A stretch of DNA of 64,000 bases from positions 10,654,501-10,718,500 of the forward strand of contig NC_088787.1 in the NCBI RefSeq assembly GCF_949628265.1. Reading direction: 5' to 3'. Every line of letters begins with the position of its first letter. Position 1 is the first letter of the stretch. The notes under the pieces were generated by a model. That model searched no databases and was not told the origin of the DNA. It saw nothing but the letters and a program-made list of their open reading frames with translations. The position numbers and the translations under genes were made by a program. Below, in pieces: positions 36,901 through 47,426 of this stretch. This DNA comes from Cloeon dipterum. Lineage: Eukaryota; Arthropoda; Insecta; Ephemeroptera; Baetidae.

Positions 36901-37559
36901 GTGTAGGTTAAATGTAGAATGGCCTACGTGAATGAAGATCGTAAGATAGATTAAAATTCACCAATGCTAATCGTAATCGGGCTTCGACCTATTATTGCAG
37001 CAAACCCATGCGGAAAAAGAGCATTTTACAATGTTTGTGGGGGACGTAACTACATATTGACTAACTTCTACCCCACGGTATAAGGCTTATTTCATGTGAC
37101 CAGGCGGTTTACAAAAAAAAATCTGGTTTTAATCCATTTCATAGAAAAACATTGATTATGCTTCTGGGGCGTGTGTGGAGTGGGGCCTGAAACTCGCATC
37201 GTTTGAAACATATGAAGAATTTATGTGTGTCGCTGAACTATTTGCAAGTAAGTCAAAATTAATTAATTATTATTTTAATTTTAAGAATACGATTTTGAGT
37301 GTCAAATCAAACTGTTTATGCGTGGACATCTGGTTCTTTCTGGATTGTGAGCGACAAGCCCGTCTGGTGTGGTTCAAATGCTCCTTTGGAGACGTCAAAA
37401 TATCCGTGGAACCTTAATGGAACTGGAGAGTTGGCGGGAACACCTTTCAGTACAGATTTCTTTGTCCAACTAGTAATCCCTGCGAATAATCCTAAAGCCT
37501 CGTTTTTAAAGACTGTTACTAACAGTCTACAGCCAGGTGGAAGTATCTGTGAGAACTAA
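32389..37559 (+). CDS. CTLD-CTLD-OBP-CTLD secreted protein, gene A (25 exons, 888 aa)
   Basis: Predicted secreted multidomain protein, role unknown. Residues 1-21 (from MWSRK) are a hydrophobic signal peptide, followed by the Cys motif (C60, C61, C66), a Thr/Ser-rich region at about 75-248, CTLD1 at about 272-407, CTLD2 at about 448-576, a classical OBP domain at 577-708 and CTLD3 at about 743-888. No transmembrane segment follows CTLD3, so it is probably released. The start is the only ATG of exon 1 and aligns with gene B. The spliced CDS is 2667 nt and stays open throughout. AATAAA lies at 37564. Intron 3 uses a GC donor. The closest relative here is gene B. CTLD and OBP assignments rest on motifs I can see; ligands are unknown. 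Confidence 0.85.
33987..34505 (+). CDS. Gene A CTLD1 (exons 8-10)
   Basis: Exons are 33987-34045, 34100-34202 and 34261-34505. Lectin-fold marks are FKMCCSVGMVPISIE in the helix-2/Cys region, YYWTSGRK, MWAPGEPVGTWDKLCLML and the closing Cys strand FIFACQ. The position of the calcium/sugar EPN triad reads EPV, so canonical mannose binding is doubtful. NST and NCT sequons are present. Confidence 0.85.
34561..35291 (+). CDS. Gene A linker and CTLD2 (exons 11-15)
   Basis: Exons are 34561-34635, 34696-34741, 34800-34870, 34922-35018 and 35074-35291. Exon 11 is a TTTPAPNPRY linker with two cysteines ending CTKN. CTLD2 shows SATCCSIGMKLLSID, YWTSGARIGDKN, GLPGSADDC and KYICE. Exon 12 ends ACG A at gtctat, one base beyond the place expected by eye, and this keeps the phase found in B, C and D. 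Confidence 0.85.
35419..36062 (+). CDS. Gene A OBP domain (exons 16-20)
   Basis: Exons are 35419-35497, 35565-35614, 35673-35708, 35766-35886 and 35953-36062. The six cysteines are C594, C620, C624, C668, C677 and C686, giving C-x25-C-x3-C-x43-C-x8-C-x8-C. This is the classical insect OBP (PBP/GOBP) signature, including the invariant x3 and x8 spacings. CYVKC and DECDTASLAFSC are the core motifs. The block starts and ends at phase-0 introns. The family usually binds small hydrophobic ligands in a helical pocket; the ligand here is unknown. Confidence 0.88.
36729..37559 (+). CDS. Gene A CTLD3 (exons 21-25)
   Basis: Exons are 36729-36797, 36907-36940, 37001-37077, 37145-37247 and 37300-37559. 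Marks are YNVCGGRNY, GLKLASFETYEEF, YAWTSGSFW, VWCGSN, KYPWN and the terminal GSICEN. It follows the three-exon intron pattern of CTLD1 and CTLD2 but lacks their CC pair and any EPN/QPD triad. The 666-nt intron before it is larger than in B and holds no coding that I recognise. Confidence 0.8.
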
Positions 37560-38196
37560 ATCTAATAAAATTGTGGTGCTTCAGATTTAATCTTATTTTT
37601 CAAAGCCCTATATTTTTATTTTAAAATGTCTTTTCAGTTTAAAACTGAATTTTTCAATTTCAACTTAGGGAGATTCATTGAATAGAATCCTGGCTGGTAT
37701 ATTGTAATTTATTATGGTTAAAACTTGTAAAAGAAATTGTCATTTTGGTTGTTTACTGTACATAGCTATATAGTAATGATAGGTATTTTAAAATAGAAGA
37801 AATGCACACAGGGTTCATCTTTAAATTTTAGAAACTGTTTCTTCAATTGAAAGAATATAATCATAGGTATTGTTGCGAAGTTATCATACCCGTCTGAAAA
37901 ATCGATCGTTACGCTTCTGGAAAAGAAGTACACTTGAATTATACGTCAGCGAACAAAAGGTACACCTGCAGTTTTCGTGATTTTACATGAGGGGTTTTAT
38001 TTTGTCTGCTGCTCTAACCAAGCACACACCGTTTTATCGAGAAGAGGATAAATGGCCCTTTAATTGCCAGCTATATATATTCGTAGCTATATTATTTTAA
38101 AATTTAATATCTAAAGCGAAGTCAGATAATGTTGAATATATTTAATAGCAGACAGGTTACTGGACAAATGAATGACATAATATGCATCACTATCCA

Positions 38197-38201
38197 TTTT
38201 T

Positions 38202-38232
<31 letters not shown>
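38197..38232. repeat. Poly-T tract
   Basis: About 36 consecutive bases are T apart from one early A. It could be the poly-A tail of a reverse-strand retrocopy, but no retro-sequence is recognisable beside it. Confidence 0.8.
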
Positions 38233-38490
38233 GTTAAAGATCTTTGCCACAGTATAAATAATTGATGGTGGAAGAGCAGTTTGGCTTTATAAATCAGCGG
38301 CTAGCGAAAAATTCTTGACAAATTCAGAAACATAAAAATGTGTCTCAATATTAACGCTTAATCTGAGGATCTCCGCAATTTCGGAAGACAAACTATTACG
38401 TTTAAAATCAAATTTCTTGGTAAAGGACTTATGACAAACTAAAAAATGAATGCTAATTTCGGCTGAAAATAACCGAAGCCGAAAAATCCG

Positions 38491-38626
38491 CTGGAGACTC
38501 CTATTTCACGGCACACTCTGTAAAGCAATGTAGGCATTTGGCTGATCACTTATGCCTAATAGGTTGCATACCTTTGGAACTCTTTGTTAACGCAGGCTCC
38601 ACCAGAGTGAAGCACACGATTGATGA
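38491..38626. pseudogene. Degraded copy of the MIC13 upstream flank
   Basis: It matches 46337-46454 with many substitutions. Shared pieces are CTGGAG, ATGTAGGCATTT, GTTGTATACCTT (here GTTGCATACCTT), and CACCAGAGTGAAGCACACGA. No MIC13 exon 2 or 3 follows. It marks an old segmental duplication that included the MIC13 neighbourhood. Confidence 0.55.
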
Positions 38627-39097
38627 GTTTCAGAGTTCAGATGCATGCAAAATTGAATCAAACTATTTATTTATTTAACCACAATTTCTAAAATTCTTTT
38701 AGCAAAGTTTCCATCCCAGCAGCTGTCAACCAATATATAGTACACGTATCTTAATTATTTAACTTTTTGTGAAATAGGTTCTACACACGACGATCATACT
38801 TATAGTTCTTTTAGCAGATATCCGCTGCCCCTAAATCCAATAGGGATGTATTGAATTGTAAAAATGGTCAAACTAATAAATTTAATGAAAACGTCAGGGC
38901 AGAAAAAATACAGGCTGAGCTGATAAAGACGAATTCGGGTATCGTTAAGGAAGATTAGGGGAAAAAGCAAAAAGAAACAAGCAAATTGTAGACTAAAATT
39001 GTTCATTGAAAGCTTTTTATCACTTAAATTATGTCAAATTGATCGTCTTCTGGAAATCATTTTTCAGTCGCTCACTGCACAACTACAAAATTTGTAT

Positions 39098-39226
39098 TTT
39101 TCGAGCGGACCAACGTTCGAAACTGTATTGAAACGGTTGTAACAAACTGTATCATCCGTTCTGTTTTTACCTTCCTGTTCTGTTCGCCATCGACAGCTAA
39201 ACAGTTAGGACGTAAAATTTGTCAAA
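39098..39226 (+). promoter_or_regulatory. Conserved 5' block upstream of gene B
   Basis: Counterpart of 32260-32388. GTATTGAAACGGT, TATCATCCGTT and TGTTCGCCATCGAC are kept in order with small indels. It probably holds the promoter and 5' UTR. Confidence 0.5.
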
Positions 39227-41165
39227 ATGTGGGGCAGAAAAACGAAACTTTTGGTAACTTTTGTAACACTCATCATTTTATTTGGCGTGGTAAGTAATGA
39301 AAATATGAAAAAAGACAAAATAATTTTTTTATGTTTTTTAGTTGGTCCAGTCTTCTCAAAGAGGACTACCAAAAAAACCAATAAAAAATGCAAGAAATTC
39401 TCAACAAGCTGCAAGAACTCGTAACTCAAAGAAATTAAATAATTGCTTTCTTAATCTTTATACACGCGTCCTCTCTCCCGTTTTTCCAGAGAAGTTTAAA
39501 AACAGAAGAAATTACATTATCAAGTGCTGTGGGAAAAAAACGTGTTTACCGGCTCATCCAAAATTACGCGCAAGCATCATTGATTTTTTAATCTTTCTAT
39601 CAATATATTTATTCTTACGCTCTCTCATCAGTCAAAAAATTTGGAAAACCACACAACCGTATCATCCACAGAAGTCAAAGAAACTTCCCAATCGCCTAAT
39701 CTAAAACAAACAACAGTTGACCTTCCAGAGTCTTCAATTCAAGCAACCGAGCAAATCACAGACGCAAATAAATTAACGGAAACTACAGCATATCTTGATC
39801 CCACGGCAGGTAGAAATGCAATGGTTTTTTCCTCTTGAATAAAATAAAAAAAAATCAATTTTTATTTTACCCCGTTTTCAAATGTCAAAACGGATATGGC
39901 ACCACCATAATATATATTATTATTTCTGCGCCTATTTCGAATCTGAGCCTGTCATACTACTGCATGTTCTAGAGTTTCTAGACTCTAGACGTGAAGTTAA
40001 TTCTTTTTTTATAAGCACGAAATGACCGACATTTAAAGAACGGAATAGGGAATTTTCATCAAACCAAATCAGTAGAACCAATAGATGGAACGATTTTTTT
40101 CCCCAGCACATCAATAGGAAATATTTCGCGTCTGACGACATCGGAGCGGATATAGGCAATTTAAAATATTTTGGAATGCCTTCTGTTTACAGCTTCAAAA
40201 TTCATTCCACGTCCTAAATTTCTAAATTAAAATGTATCATATTTCCAGATAAAACAGATGTTGTCCCACTGGTTTCACACGAAACAGATCCATCCACAAC
40301 ATCTAGTAATGTTGTAACAGAAGAATCGACATCAGCCCTTTCCAGTTTACTGGAAACAACTCTTGCCGCAGAGACGTTATCAACAGGACAGCAATCCGCA
40401 ATGACTACAGCCAATTATCAGCAAATATCAGCCACACAAGATTTAGCAAATCTCACTACATCTTTCAAAATTTCAAGCCCCGCGTCGAGTGCTTCAACTC
40501 CAGCAACAGTAACTCAAAAAATTACTACAACACTCAAACCATCATCAATCACTACTAAACCATCATCGATCGGAGTATCAACAGTTCCAACCACAACAAA
40601 AATCACTACCAAAGCCTCGACTGTAGTGGTAGCGTCGACTAAGATATCTACAAGCAGCTCAGCCAAAATTACATCAACTACAACAGCAAAACCAATAATT
40701 ACAACAGCAAAACCAACTACAACAGCAATATCAACTACAACAGCAAAGCAAATTACAACCGCAAATCCAACTACAACAGCAAAACCAACAACAACAGCAA
40801 AACCAACTACAACGGCCAATCCAACTACAACAGCAAAACCAACTACAACAACAAAACCAACTACAACAACAAAACCAACTACAACAACAAAACCAACTAC
40901 AACCCTTAGAGCATTAACAAATCGGCCAACTACCTTGAGAACATCTTCAACCACAACCACTACCACGTTTAGACCTCTTACCAAAGAGGTGCAGCATGCT
41001 AAATTTCCAATTTGCTCTTTATAAAATTAATTTTTTAGAGACTATACACATGCGGTTCTGCCCAGTGCACAAAAAATGTAATTATAGCTTATCTTCGTAA
41101 ATATTTTTTAAGTCTTTTTTTGTTTTTCATCCAGGACACGTTGGCAAAAAGTGATCCAGCATTTG
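39227..41165 (+). CDS. Gene B exons 1-7: signal peptide, Cys motif, Thr-rich mucin region
   Basis: Exons are 39227-39289, 39342-39420, 39490-39569, 39632-39809, 40249-40988, 41039-41077 and 41135-41165. Exon 3 (KCCGKKTCLP) ends at a GC donor, as in gene A. Exon 5 is 740 nt against 335 in A, because of added TTT-AKP/TKP/ANP units. Exons 6 and 7 encode the two-Cys CTKN peptide and SDPAFG. Confidence 0.82.
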
Positions 41166-44100
41166 GTAAAACCCTTATCCTTATATATTTTTACATTTTT
41201 CTTCATATTGTAACAACGCATAATTCTAGTGTATCGCTCTACTTGGTACACTGCTTGCGGGAAATCATTCATTTTCGGAACAAAACTCGTACAATTGTGC
41301 TAGCTATCGCTATACTCATAATTATTATTTTTTTAATTCAGGTTAATTGGGAGGAAAACTTTAAAATGTGTTGCAGCGTAGGAATGATCCCAATTTCAAT
41401 TGAGAGTGAAGCAAAGCGCTCATGTTTAGCGTCTCTTATGAATTGTGAGTTCCTTTCTATTCTCTTTCTTTGCGCAGTATCATTATCATCGAGTTTCCAG
41501 CAAAGTGGCCTTTTAGTATTTATTATTGGACATCTGGCAGAAAACTTTTCCATCCAAACTCGACTTTCGAGTTTTGCCTTTCTAGCGGTAACATTGTGAC
41601 AAACACAACAGCTAAAATTTGGGCACCTGGTGAGCCTGTAGCAATGTGGGATAGGCTGTGCCTTATGTTGGCGCTTGACAAGGACAAGAGAAATGCGTTG
41701 ATGTATGCTAGAAATTGCACGGAACAATACATCTTCGCTTGCCAGGTAGACAACTCTCAAACCAAACTCACTATTTGATGTTTTTAAATTACGCTGTAGG
41801 GCCCGGTGACCACAACTCCAGCTCCCAATCCACGATACAAAAACTGCGAAAAGGTTTCAAGGTGCACGAAAGATGTAAACTATATCTTGTATCGATATAA
41901 GCTTTGGAGTTAGAGTCATACTTTCAGAGCACCCTGTTTAGAGAACTGGTCAATAAGGCTGTAGTATTGAATGGTCTGATAAGCCAGTAAATTAAATTAT
42001 TAAAAATAATAAATAATTCTTAATTGTAGATCATCAGAAATATGGAACCTGGTTATATCAGTCTGGCAGAGCGTATTTAATCAGCCCTTCTGCTGCCAAT
42101 GTATGATTTTTTTCTTCCACTAAAATCATGGATTTCAAGCTTTTGGATTCAGTGGACAGATGCTTCAGCTGCGTGTTGCAAAATCGGATTAAAATTGCTC
42201 AGCATCGACTACAACTTTAAATACGACAGCCTGATATCTCTCTTGCAAAGTAAAATTGAATTTTAACGAGCGGAGGAGCCAGGTAATCCAATCGTCTCAA
42301 TAGAAGATAAAAACATCGCCGATACGTATTGGACATCTGGCGCGAGGATCGGTGATAACAAAGTTTTCGGTTGGTGCTCGAGTGACAGGACAGTGAGAAA
42401 TGCGAAATGGGCACCAGGCCTGCCAGGAAACGCAGACGACTGTGTGGTGGTTAACTTGATGGACAACAAGGTCCAGATTGCAGACAAGGACTGCAAAAAT
42501 ACTTACAAGTATATTTGCGAGGTAATTAAATTAATTAAAATTGCTTCGTTTTTCTCTTCCCGTGGATAATTCTGAGAATAGAATATATTCAAATCCATTA
42601 AATTGAAGATGTAGCAATTTTTAACTACATATCAGCTAATAATTTTATGCAGTTTAAATTTTGGATTTTAAAAATGTACCTTTTAAATTATTTTTTATTG
42701 TATTATAAAATCAGGCGAGAGATACGAGGACATCAACATCACCTGGACGTGCGATATTAATCGAATGTGGCCTTCTATACAATATAACTGAAGGTTAAAT
42801 TAAATTTAAAAAAAAATTTAAAAAAACTGCAATTCAATAAATAAATTAACAATTTTTAGATCAAGTCGATTCGCTGTGGTCTTCTAGCGCATTTGACTTG
42901 CGTCTAAAGGTATCTAATTTTTTTAATTGAAATTGAAAACATTTATTTATCTTCTGAAATCTCAAAAGTGCTTTGTCAAGTGTGTTGGCGAGTTCGGGAA
43001 TCTGGTCAGATTTTTTAATTGTACATTTAATGCACTATATTTTTCCGCCAACTAGATAATTGATGGTCGGGTTGTGACGCAAGAAATGATTAAGTTGGCC
43101 CAAGAACTGTCTCTCGGCGCTGATATGAACACGTACACCCAAAACGTTGCTATTGCCTCTGTTTGTGGAAATCAAGGTATTGTTTTGATGATTTCCTGCC
43201 AAACACAGCGCTTACCAGGAATTTGTTTGCGTCACGCGATTTCATCAGTCGGCATGGACGAGTGTGACACTGCGTCATTAGCGTTCTCCTGCGTCCAGGA
43301 GCAGTCCCCGGATATTGTCCAGCGCGCCATGCTGAACCAAGAAAATAGCGGCTCAATAGTGCGACGCAATTATTATCATACATATAAGAGTGCTTCATAA
43401 TTAATTTAATTTGTTATTTTTAATGAAAATATACAATATAACCAAAAGAAAATCAATAGGACCACAGAATAAATCAGCTCTTTTGAATAGGAATAATTAA
43501 TTTTACATGCAAATGGCAAAATATTGCGAGACGAGTGTCTTTTAGACATTTGCCAAAATGACGAACTTCCAGGATATGAATTAAAATATCTAAAAAGGAG
43601 CGATAAAAATATTAAATCATAGAAAAATGATTAATTCTCTTCAAGGAAAAATAGATCAATGTACATTTTACAGTTTAAAATAACATTTTCAGGACTTTGC
43701 TGCGTTACCATCAGCACAGTCTCTTTGTCGGGATCTCTCATCTGTGGCCTCTAATTTGAACGTATGTATTTTAAATTGAAATTGGCATTTGCTTACTTTA
43801 ATTTTATGCACATATTTTGAAACGGTACCCGTTTATCTGACATTACACTAATTTCATTACTTGACATGTGGCACTGTAAAGATCGAGTGCAGGAAAGCCT
43901 ATGTGAATCAAGATCGTAAGAAGCGTGATCTGCTGTTGGCGTATTTAATTACAAAAATTTCCTTCCAACATTCCAGCAAATCCATGTGGGAGAAGAGCGT
44001 ATTACAACGTTTGCGGAGGTCGGAATTACGTTTTGGTTGATAACCCTTGGACGGTGAATGAAATTCAATAAGGACAAGGTAATTTAATTATCATAAATAC

Positions 44101-44510
44101 AGAAAGGTATTGGGCCAGCCAACGCAGCGTGCATGGATTTGGGTCTGAAACTCGCTTCGTTTGAAACATTTGAAGAGTTCAAATGTGTCACTGACATGTT
44201 TGCACGTTAGTCAACAACTCAGTTGAATTATTACAGACTTAATAATTAATAAATTAATTAATCAGTGCCATCTAGAACAATCTATATGTGGGTATCTGGA
44301 TCTTTCTGGAATATGGCGACCAAGCCCGTATGGTGTGGCTCAAACACCCCTTTAGACACTACAAAGTATCCGTGGAATCTTGATGGCAATGGGAAACCAG
44401 CTCTTACGGGACCGGGTATTTTCGTTCAAGTAGTAATCAAGTCAAGTGGTTCATTTTTGAAGAATATTCCTAATAATAACCAAACTTGTGGCAGTCTCTG
44501 CGAAAATTAA
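39227..44510 (+). CDS. CTLD-CTLD-OBP-CTLD secreted protein, gene B (25 exons, 1015 aa)
   Basis: Sister of gene A and the longest of the four. It has a signal peptide (1-21), Cys motif (C60, C61, C66), an expanded Thr-rich region at about 75-380, CTLD1 at about 404-539, CTLD2 at about 580-708, an OBP domain at 709-840 and CTLD3 at about 875-1015. The spliced CDS is 3048 nt with no internal stop, and every intron phase matches A, C and D. Exon 5 alone gives about 247 residues, much of it TTTAKP-type repeats. AATAAA lies at 44600. It is expected to be a secreted glycoprotein; its role is unknown. Confidence 0.87.
40670..40905 (+). repeat. Coding minisatellite, TTTAKP units in gene B exon 5
   Basis: An 18-nt unit based on CCAACTACAACAGCAAAA is repeated in frame about a dozen times with small changes. 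It encodes Thr-Thr-Thr-(Ala/Thr)-(Lys/Asn)-Pro units, typical of mucin-like O-glycosylation substrates. Genes A, C and D lack this expansion. Confidence 0.85.
41230..41745 (+). CDS. Gene B CTLD1 (exons 8-10)
   Basis: Exons are 41230-41288, 41342-41444 and 41501-41745. Marks are FKMCCSVGMIPISIE, IYYWTSGRKLF, APGEPVAMWDRLCLML and YIFACQ. The triad position again reads EPV. Confidence 0.85.
41800..42521 (+). CDS. Gene B linker and CTLD2 (exons 11-15)
   Basis: Exons are 41800-41874, 41928-41973, 42030-42100, 42153-42249 and 42304-42521. Marks are AACCKIGLKLLSID, TYWTSGARIGDNK, GLPGNADDC and KYICE. Confidence 0.85.
42715..43358 (+). CDS. Gene B OBP domain (exons 16-20)
   Basis: Exons are 42715-42793, 42860-42909, 42969-43004, 43056-43176 and 43249-43358. 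Cysteines are 726, 752, 756, 800, 809 and 818, with the same spacing as gene A. Motifs are CFVKC and DECDTASLAFSC. Confidence 0.88.
43693..44510 (+). CDS. Gene B CTLD3 (exons 21-25)
   Basis: Exons are 43693-43761, 43882-43915, 43977-44053, 44103-44205 and 44266-44510. Marks are YNVCGGRNYVL, GLKLASFETFEEF, VSGSFW, VWCGSN, KYPWN and GSLCEN. The usual WTSG is WVSG here. Confidence 0.8.
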
Positions 44511-46317
44511 TCATATTATAATAGTTCTATTTTGATCGCAAAAAAATATTTGTTGTGCTGCATAACCTGTATAAAATCACGCACAATTATAATTCGTTGA
44601 ATAAACTGGTTTTCATTGAATAACGTACAGCTATAAGTAAAATAATTTAAACCGTGAAAAATACAAAACGATTCTGAATGCTATTTTACGTGTGTCCGTA
44701 CGTAGGACTTTATTTAAAATGGAATGATAATGAATCACTCATAAAACAAACCACTCCCGAATCTTGTCAATCAACCGGGACCACCGAGAAATGAAAGAAT
44801 TATGAAATTTGTAAAAATTTTGAGGATGAGGATAGACATGTATTTACTCGATTTGCATGCCATGGATATCACTATTTGTTATGTTCAATTCAGATGTATA
44901 ATTATTGTAGGATAATTGTAAATTTAGATTTTGTGGTGAACAGTGTGAAAAGTATCATATTTTGAAATGCTTAGCAAAGAGAATTAATTTAAGGAGAAGC
45001 AGCAAAGAGTTGTAAGAATTGATTGTAGGATTAGTGTCGCACGCATATTATGCGTTTAATAATAAATTCATTCAAATTTGTATAAATAAAAAATGATACA
45101 ACTTTCACTAAGTTAAATAAATATAAAATATATCATACAAATATTTTGGGAAGTGCCACCTGCATTGCAAAAGGGCACGGATCTATGTAGCTAACAGGTT
45201 TTCATCGTGGAGAAACAGGAAATCTGAATAAAATTGCATATTAATACTATATTTTGCAGAAATTTTAGCATTCTTGGGTCTCAAATGGCCAGTGGCAAGG
45301 TCACCGACTCTTGATTTTTTAATAGTTAAAATTAAGCTAAATAACTCCCAATTTTAACTGCAAGGAAATTTATGGAATGAATACTAGGCCTGAAAATTTT
45401 GCAAGATATTAATAGGAAATAAATTTATCGTCCCTTCTAGAGACTTATTTTCGAATTTTACGAATTTTATTTATTTAAAGAAACAAATTATATTTATTGG
45501 AAACCTTACCAGCCCGGAAAAAGAAGAATTATCACCGCAGGGTTTGACAAAAAAACTTGTCCAGTGGGTTTTCCCGGAAATTTCGTACAATATTCAGTTT
45601 TTCAATGTCTTTGATATTGATACGTATGGGAATTTTGAGTCCCTCTAATTTATAATTGATAATTGGTATTATTAAGGGAATTTTTTCCTGCAAAAATCTC
45701 AGGAAAACTTGCCCGTTTCCAATTTAAGCATCTCCTACATCATAAGAAGCACGAAAACTTTATATAAACGGCAAAAATTATCCAGAAAATTTTATAATGA
45801 TGCTCGTTTTGATATAAGCACCAGCCGTTAATTCTTCGGAATTGGCTGGACTTCCAAAGATTACAAATAAATATTCTTCTTAAAAAAAAAATATATAGAT
45901 TTAAATCAACATTACAAGTAGCTTTCTCTGATGTCAAATGTTTTTCTAGCCCTCCGAAGCTCAAGATTTTTAGCACAAAAATATAGTTAACTAAGACATT
46001 TTTTACTTATTTTTTAAGTCTCAATTAAAAAAATTTACCTTTGGTCAGTGGCTTTAACGAGTCATAATCACGTCTAGAAACAGATAAAAATTATTTAAAA
46101 ATAATCGAGTGGGCAACTTAGAAAGATTATTTGTGCTCTAATTAGCTTTTAGACCTGCACTTTTTGGTAATATTTTTGAGACTTAAAAAATTCAAAAAAT
46201 AGCTACAGTCTGGGAAAAAATGAGGACGGTAAACTGTGCGAACCCTTTATTGAAAGGTTTTTCTGAGCTCTTTTTAATTAACAGTGTATGTAGTTATTTA
46301 ATTAAACGAGAATGATA
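44511..46317. other. Intergenic B-MIC13, AT-rich
   Basis: Gene B's AATAAA is at 44600. No exon, RNA or mobile element is recognisable in the rest. A short piece at 45160-45184 (TGCAAAAGGGC) resembles 63369-63393 downstream of gene D. Confidence 0.5.
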
Positions 46318-46533
46318 TTAAACAATATTTAAAATACTGGAGCGCCTGTTCAAGTCGATGTAGGCATTTTGCTCTGCACTTTTGATACGCGGGTTGTATA
46401 CCTTCGAGCTGATTGTTCCTGCTGGCCTCACCAGAGCGAAGCACACGACAATGAGAACGCCACGCGCCACGCCCCCTTTTACAGTCGTTTGTTGACATTC
46501 AGAGGTCGAGGCTGCCGGTCGTGCACCGAAAAA
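46318..46533. promoter_or_regulatory. GC-richer 5' region of MIC13
   Basis: This is the only GC-richer patch between genes B and C, and it ends at the MIC13 start. Part of it (46337-46454) is duplicated in decayed form at 38491-38626. The reverse strand is open from 46683 to 46318, but it has no recognisable product. Confidence 0.45.
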
Positions 46534-47426
46534 ATGCTGTCCCGGCTTTTCTCGTGAGTGTTTGCCGCAGAATTTCGGGGTAGGAGTTTCAGAATTGATT
46601 TGTTCACAGGTGGAGCGTGCGAGGCGGACTGGCCGGAGGTGCCGTCTACTACAGCACCCAGGAAGGCCTGTGGGGCGATGCAAAGTCCACCATTAGCATG
46701 TACGAGAGGACATGTGACAAAACTAAGAGCCTCGTTAAGGACGTTCCAATTGAGGTTCGCTGCATTTATATTTCACAAATCAAGTACTAACCGAAGAATG
46801 AATTATTAATTAGTTTGGTTGTCATTATTAAACAAAAAATATTCCTATTTTATGGCTAACAATAAGGAAAATGTTGATCAGGTTAAAACTAAAATTTAGT
46901 ACTTTTATCAACAAGATACTTTTCAAAGCAACCAGTTACATACATGTCTCACTGAGTAATAGTAAATTAAATGTTTTGAAATAATTAATCTAAAAGTTCA
47001 GGAAATATTTTATTCAACTGCGTTAAAATTAAGCTTTTAAATCCAACTAGACCAGCACAAACAGACACTGCTAAGTTATTAAGAATTGCTACAGATATTT
47101 CAAAACTCGTAGTTAAACAAAAGTTTAAAAAAAATAGATTTTTCCAGAGATTTTTAATTTTTTACCACTTGGAAACTGTTCATGTTCAACCTCATTTAAT
47201 TGTATTCCACAATTAAAAATAAACTTATTATTTGCAGTTTCCAACCATTGATGTACCCAGACCCACTGAAATCGGAGCATTTTGCCGTGTGAACTGGAAC
47301 AAGGCTGTCTACGCCGCTTTTGATGGCTTGTCAGCGGCCCCCAAGAAAATTAGGCAGTGGACATCTTGTGGCTATGACAGCATAGTAAAGCTCATCAACG
47401 AACCACCTAAGCCAGTGCAGGGATAA
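46534..47426 (+). CDS. MIC13: MICOS complex subunit MIC13 (QIL1)
   Basis: Three exons, 46534-46553, 46610-46754 and 47238-47426, give 117 residues, the usual MIC13/QIL1 length. Exon 2 carries the family hallmark, a glycine-rich membrane segment (GGLAGGAVYY) followed by GLWGD. Exon 3 has the C-terminal part (VNWNKAVYAAFDG). The phases fit (2, then 0). MIC13 sits in the mitochondrial inner membrane and supports MIC10 assembly at crista junctions. AATAAA lies at 47480. An in-frame upstream ATG at 46369 exists, but the short start gives the family N-terminus. If exon 2 were not spliced, it would end 36 nt later at a TAA. It is unrelated to the flanking lectin genes. Confidence 0.8.

Larger units (their letters stand above)
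37560..39097. other. Intergenic A-B, with poly-T tract and MIC13-flank relic
   Basis: No gene was seen. Gene A's AATAAA is at 37564. A poly-T run occupies about 38197-38232. At 38491-38626 there is a decayed copy of the MIC13 5' flank, listed separately. The rest is AT-rich. Confidence 0.6.

Noticed and set aside
40514..40984. Long reverse-strand ORF of Val/Gly repeats
   Set aside because: It is the antisense of the Thr-rich repeat exon of gene B.
41338..41760. Reverse-strand ORF over CTLD1 of gene B
   Set aside because: Antisense shadow of exons 9-10. The forward frame has the lectin motifs and matches three paralogues.
46369..46557. In-frame N-terminal extension of MIC13 from an upstream ATG
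   Set aside because: MIC13 proteins begin just before the glycine-rich membrane segment. The extension would add 55 unrelated residues.
46318..46683. 121-codon reverse ORF overlapping the MIC13 start
   Set aside because: No recognised product. The duplicated relic at 38.5 kb breaks the frame with a stop, so there is no sign of coding conservation.
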